From Candidatus Poribacteria bacterium (GTDB lineage Bacteria; Poribacteria; WGA-4E; WGA-3G), in the NCBI GenBank assembly GCA_012267415.1, contig JAAXGN010000084.1, forward strand, positions 1-64,000: DNA of 64,000 nucleotides. Reading direction: 5' to 3'. Position numbers and translations under genes: made by a program. Every line of letters starts with the position of its first letter. The first letter of the stretch is position 1. The notes under the pieces are model-generated. The model made no database searches. It was not told the DNA's origin and saw nothing but the letters and a program-made list of their open reading frames with translations. Of this stretch, positions 61,644-64,000 are shown piece by piece.

Positions 61644-61687
61644 CGTGTCTATTTGCGTTTAGTCGAACAGACCAATTAACGAGCATT

Positions 61688-61847
61688 TATAGTGAACTTC
61701 AGAATTAATGCCAGTTAAAATATTGACTGGTTTCACAACGGGCGAGGAAACCTCAACAACAGGCGAGGAAACCTCGCCCCTACTGGGTGTTGTTCGTCAT
61801 CGGTGTATGGGGTGAAATGTCTCATTAATTATTAACTTTAACTATAG
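61688..61847. repeat. MITE-like element, TATAGT ends, core gggcgaggaaacctcgcccc
   Basis: Left TATAGTGAACTTCAGAATTAATG; right reverse complement CTATAGTTAAAGTTAATAATTAATGAGAC; related sequence at 11741-11866. Confidence 0.65.
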
Positions 61848-61861
61848 TGAAAGAGAATTGC

Positions 61862-62869
61862 ATGATCCGTGTTCCATTTCAAGAATTATGTGATGCGTTC
61901 TATCGTGTGCTTACGTCTGTAGGTTTTACCGGTGAGAATGCCAAATTATGTGCCCAGTTATTTGCGGAGAATCAACGCGATGGTGTTTATTCTCACGGTC
62001 TGAACCGCTTCCCAGGATTCGTGTCAAGACTGCGTAACAAACAGATTGATTTCCGTGCAACACCTGTGAAAATAGAGAGTTTCGGTGCATTGGAACGATG
62101 GGATGGTAAGATGGGAGTTGGTCTTGTGAATGCACATTTCTGTATGGACCGCACTATGGTGTTGGCAGAAAAACACAGCATAGGTTGTATTGGATTGTCC
62201 AACACAAATCACTGGATGCGTGGCGGTGCTTATGCACTTCAAGCTGCGGAAGCGGGGTTTATCGGTATATGTTGGACAAATACCACGAAACTCATGCCAC
62301 CCTGGGGTTCTGCTGAGAAAGGCATTGGAAATAACCCTATGGCTATTGCTATTCCACGGGAGGAGGGACACATCCTGCTTGATATGGCGATGAGTCAGTA
62401 TTCAAACGGAAAATTAGAGGTACTAAAGATACAGAAGAAAACATTGCCTCTCCCTGGTGGTTATGATACTGATGGTAGACTTTCAGTTGACCCGGCAGAA
62501 ATACTTGAATCAAGAAGAGCACTCCCAATCGGTTATTGGAAAGGTTCAGGTTTAGCCTTAGTGCTTGATACGCTGGCAGCCGTCATCTCAGGGGGACAAG
62601 CCACACATCAGATAGCAGAACAGCAATCCGAATATGCTGTTTCACAGGTCTATATCGCCATTGATGCTTCTGGTATGATGGGAGCTGGGATGTTGAACGA
62701 GACTGTAGAAGCAATAATTAAAGACTTTCACAGTGCAGCACCTTTAGACGAAAACGAAACAGTCCGACATCCAGGTGAAGGTATGTTACGAACCCGTCTG
62801 GAGAGTCTTGAAAAAGGGGTGCTTGTGGACGAAAAACAGTGGCAGCAATTGTTGGAAATGAATAGGTAA
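61862..62869 (+). CDS. Ldh family (malate/lactate/ureidoglycolate) dehydrogenase
   Basis: DGVYSHGLNRFPGFVSRLRN; GIGNNPMAIAIPREEGHILLDMAMSQYSNGKL. Track GTG at 61847 lies in the repeat end, so ATG 61862 preferred. Confidence 0.85.
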   Translation: MIRVPFQELCDAFYRVLTSVGFTGENAKLCAQLFAENQRDGVYSHGLNRFPGFVSRLRNKQIDFRATPVKIESFGALERWDGKMGVGLVNAHFCMDRTMVLAEKHSIGCIGLSNTNHWMRGGAYALQAAEAGFIGICWTNTTKLMPPWGSAEKGIGNNPMAIAIPREEGHILLDMAMSQYSNGKLEVLKIQKKTLPLPGGYDTDGRLSVDPAEILESRRALPIGYWKGSGLALVLDTLAAVISGGQATHQIAEQQSEYAVSQVYIAIDASGMMGAGMLNETVEAIIKDFHSAAPLDENETVRHPGEGMLRTRLESLEKGVLVDEKQWQQLLEMNR

Positions 62870-62914
62870 TATCCATTCAATCCTTAACGTTACAATATAG
62901 GAGCAAACTACTGC

Positions 62915-63763
62915 ATGAAATTTGCATTCTTTGATAATTACCAACTTGGTGTTATAACCGATGATGGAATTGTTGACATAAGCGAGACTTTATCAGAAAT
63001 CTCATATCATTCACCTCAAGAACTGATTCAGACTGTGATTGTGGACTATCACAACCTTCTTCCGAAGATAGCGGATGCAGTCAGGAACGGTTCACCAAAA
63101 TCCTTAGATAGTATCAATCTTAAAGCACCCTTACCACAACCCGGACAACTTGTTTGTCTTGCGGGGAATTATATTGAACCTGATAGTCCTTCTCGGGGTG
63201 AGTTTAACGCATTTTTAAAATCACCTACCAGTGTTATCTCAACGAAAGAAACAGTGCAACTCCCTGAAGCAGATGTTACTGTTTTTCACTTTGAACCTGA
63301 ATTAGCAATTGTAATAGGGAAGACTGCAAAACATCTAACTGAAGAAAACGCGCTTGATTGTGTATTTGGTTACACACAATTCATTGATGTCTCTGCGCGG
63401 GGATTGCCAGGAGGATTCTTTTTAGGGAAGAGTTGGCACACATTTGCACCGATGGGACCCGTTCTCGTCACAGCAGATGAGGTTGCAGATCCGAATGCGC
63501 TTGATGTCCATCTCTGGATAAATGATAGGCTTCAGCATGATTTCTCTACGAACTCAATGGCACGATTTGTCCCTGAGTTACTTGCTGAGGTGACGAACGT
63601 ACTCACGCTTCAGCCGGGGGATGTTGTTTCTACGGGTACACACCATGAGGCACTGACAGCAGTCGGTGATGGGGATACAGTGCGCTTAGCAATTGAAGGA
63701 TTCGGTCCGGAGTTATGCGTTGATGTCTACGATCCCTTAAAGCGAACAACTTGGCGCGGATGA
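62915..63763 (+). CDS. Fumarylacetoacetate hydrolase family protein
   Basis: FEPELAIVIGKTAKHLTEENALDCVFGYTQFIDVSAR; LQPGDVVSTGTHHE. Confidence 0.88.
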   Translation: MKFAFFDNYQLGVITDDGIVDISETLSEISYHSPQELIQTVIVDYHNLLPKIADAVRNGSPKSLDSINLKAPLPQPGQLVCLAGNYIEPDSPSRGEFNAFLKSPTSVISTKETVQLPEADVTVFHFEPELAIVIGKTAKHLTEENALDCVFGYTQFIDVSARGLPGGFFLGKSWHTFAPMGPVLVTADEVADPNALDVHLWINDRLQHDFSTNSMARFVPELLAEVTNVLTLQPGDVVSTGTHHEALTAVGDGDTVRLAIEGFGPELCVDVYDPLKRTTWRG

Positions 63764-63934
63764 TAAAATAGTTGACAATGAAGATACTTTGCAGGTATAA
63801 TTTTAAAAAAGTCGGGATTTATGATATAAATTGCATGCACACATCTTTAGAATTTCGCAATACAAGATATTGCAGCTAAACACGATTTGTTCAGTTGGAA
63901 CAAACGCTGTTCCTGAGATAAGGAGAAGGGATAA

Positions 63935-64000
63935 ATGAATAATCACAGCAGAATTGTCTTTCATACAATTTTTGCATTTGTCTGTATATGGATCATGGGG
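63935..64000 (+). CDS. Start of a protein with probable signal peptide, cut by right edge
   Basis: aaggagaagggataaATG; MNNHSRIVFHTIFAFVCIWIMG. Confidence 0.55.
   Translation, partial: MNNHSRIVFHTIFAFVCIWIMG

Overview
This 64 kb window looks like a chromosomal segment of a moderately AT-rich Gram-negative-type bacterium. Secreted LamG and WD40 proteins, PhyH- and Gfo/Idh-type enzymes and many short palindromic repeats suggest a Candidatus Poribacteria-like lineage; that assignment is inference. Recognisable genes: ahcY (cut by the left edge), metK, rpsA, two ECF sigma factor-WD40 fusions plus a secreted WD40 protein, exbD-like, a tandem peroxiredoxin, NhaC-type antiporter, fumC, rpoC, rpoB, DUF4416, P1 peptidase, a HicAB-like cassette, a type III restriction-modification pair, EF-G, HtrA/Do protease, MDR dehydrogenases, LamG proteins, adenosine deaminase-like, N,N-dimethylformamidase-like, PhyH, Ldh-family dehydrogenase and FAH-family protein. 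Main items for follow-up: (1) an exported two-domain peroxiredoxin with in-frame UGA at both peroxidatic-Cys positions (candidate double selenoprotein, split by the ORF track); (2) a 161-aa ORF whose frame continues as GG-UGA-G-UGA-G-UGA-GG-UAA followed by a strong hairpin; (3) an RpoC with a ~610-aa trigger-loop (SI3-position) insertion built of ~13 degenerate HxxC-type repeats, plus a Cys4 N-terminal insertion; (4) paralogous ECF-WD40 fusions with matching internal Shine-Dalgarno/ATG sites at the domain boundary and a matching AAACCTTT-N15-CTCTAT upstream motif; (5) a C-terminal L(S/T)TTW(A/S)xhK tail shared by three LamG proteins; (6) modular MITE-like families whose shared terminal inverted repeats carry different palindromic cores and which alter gene ends. 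No rRNA, tRNA or CRISPR array was recognised. All reading was by eye; no searches or folding programs were run.
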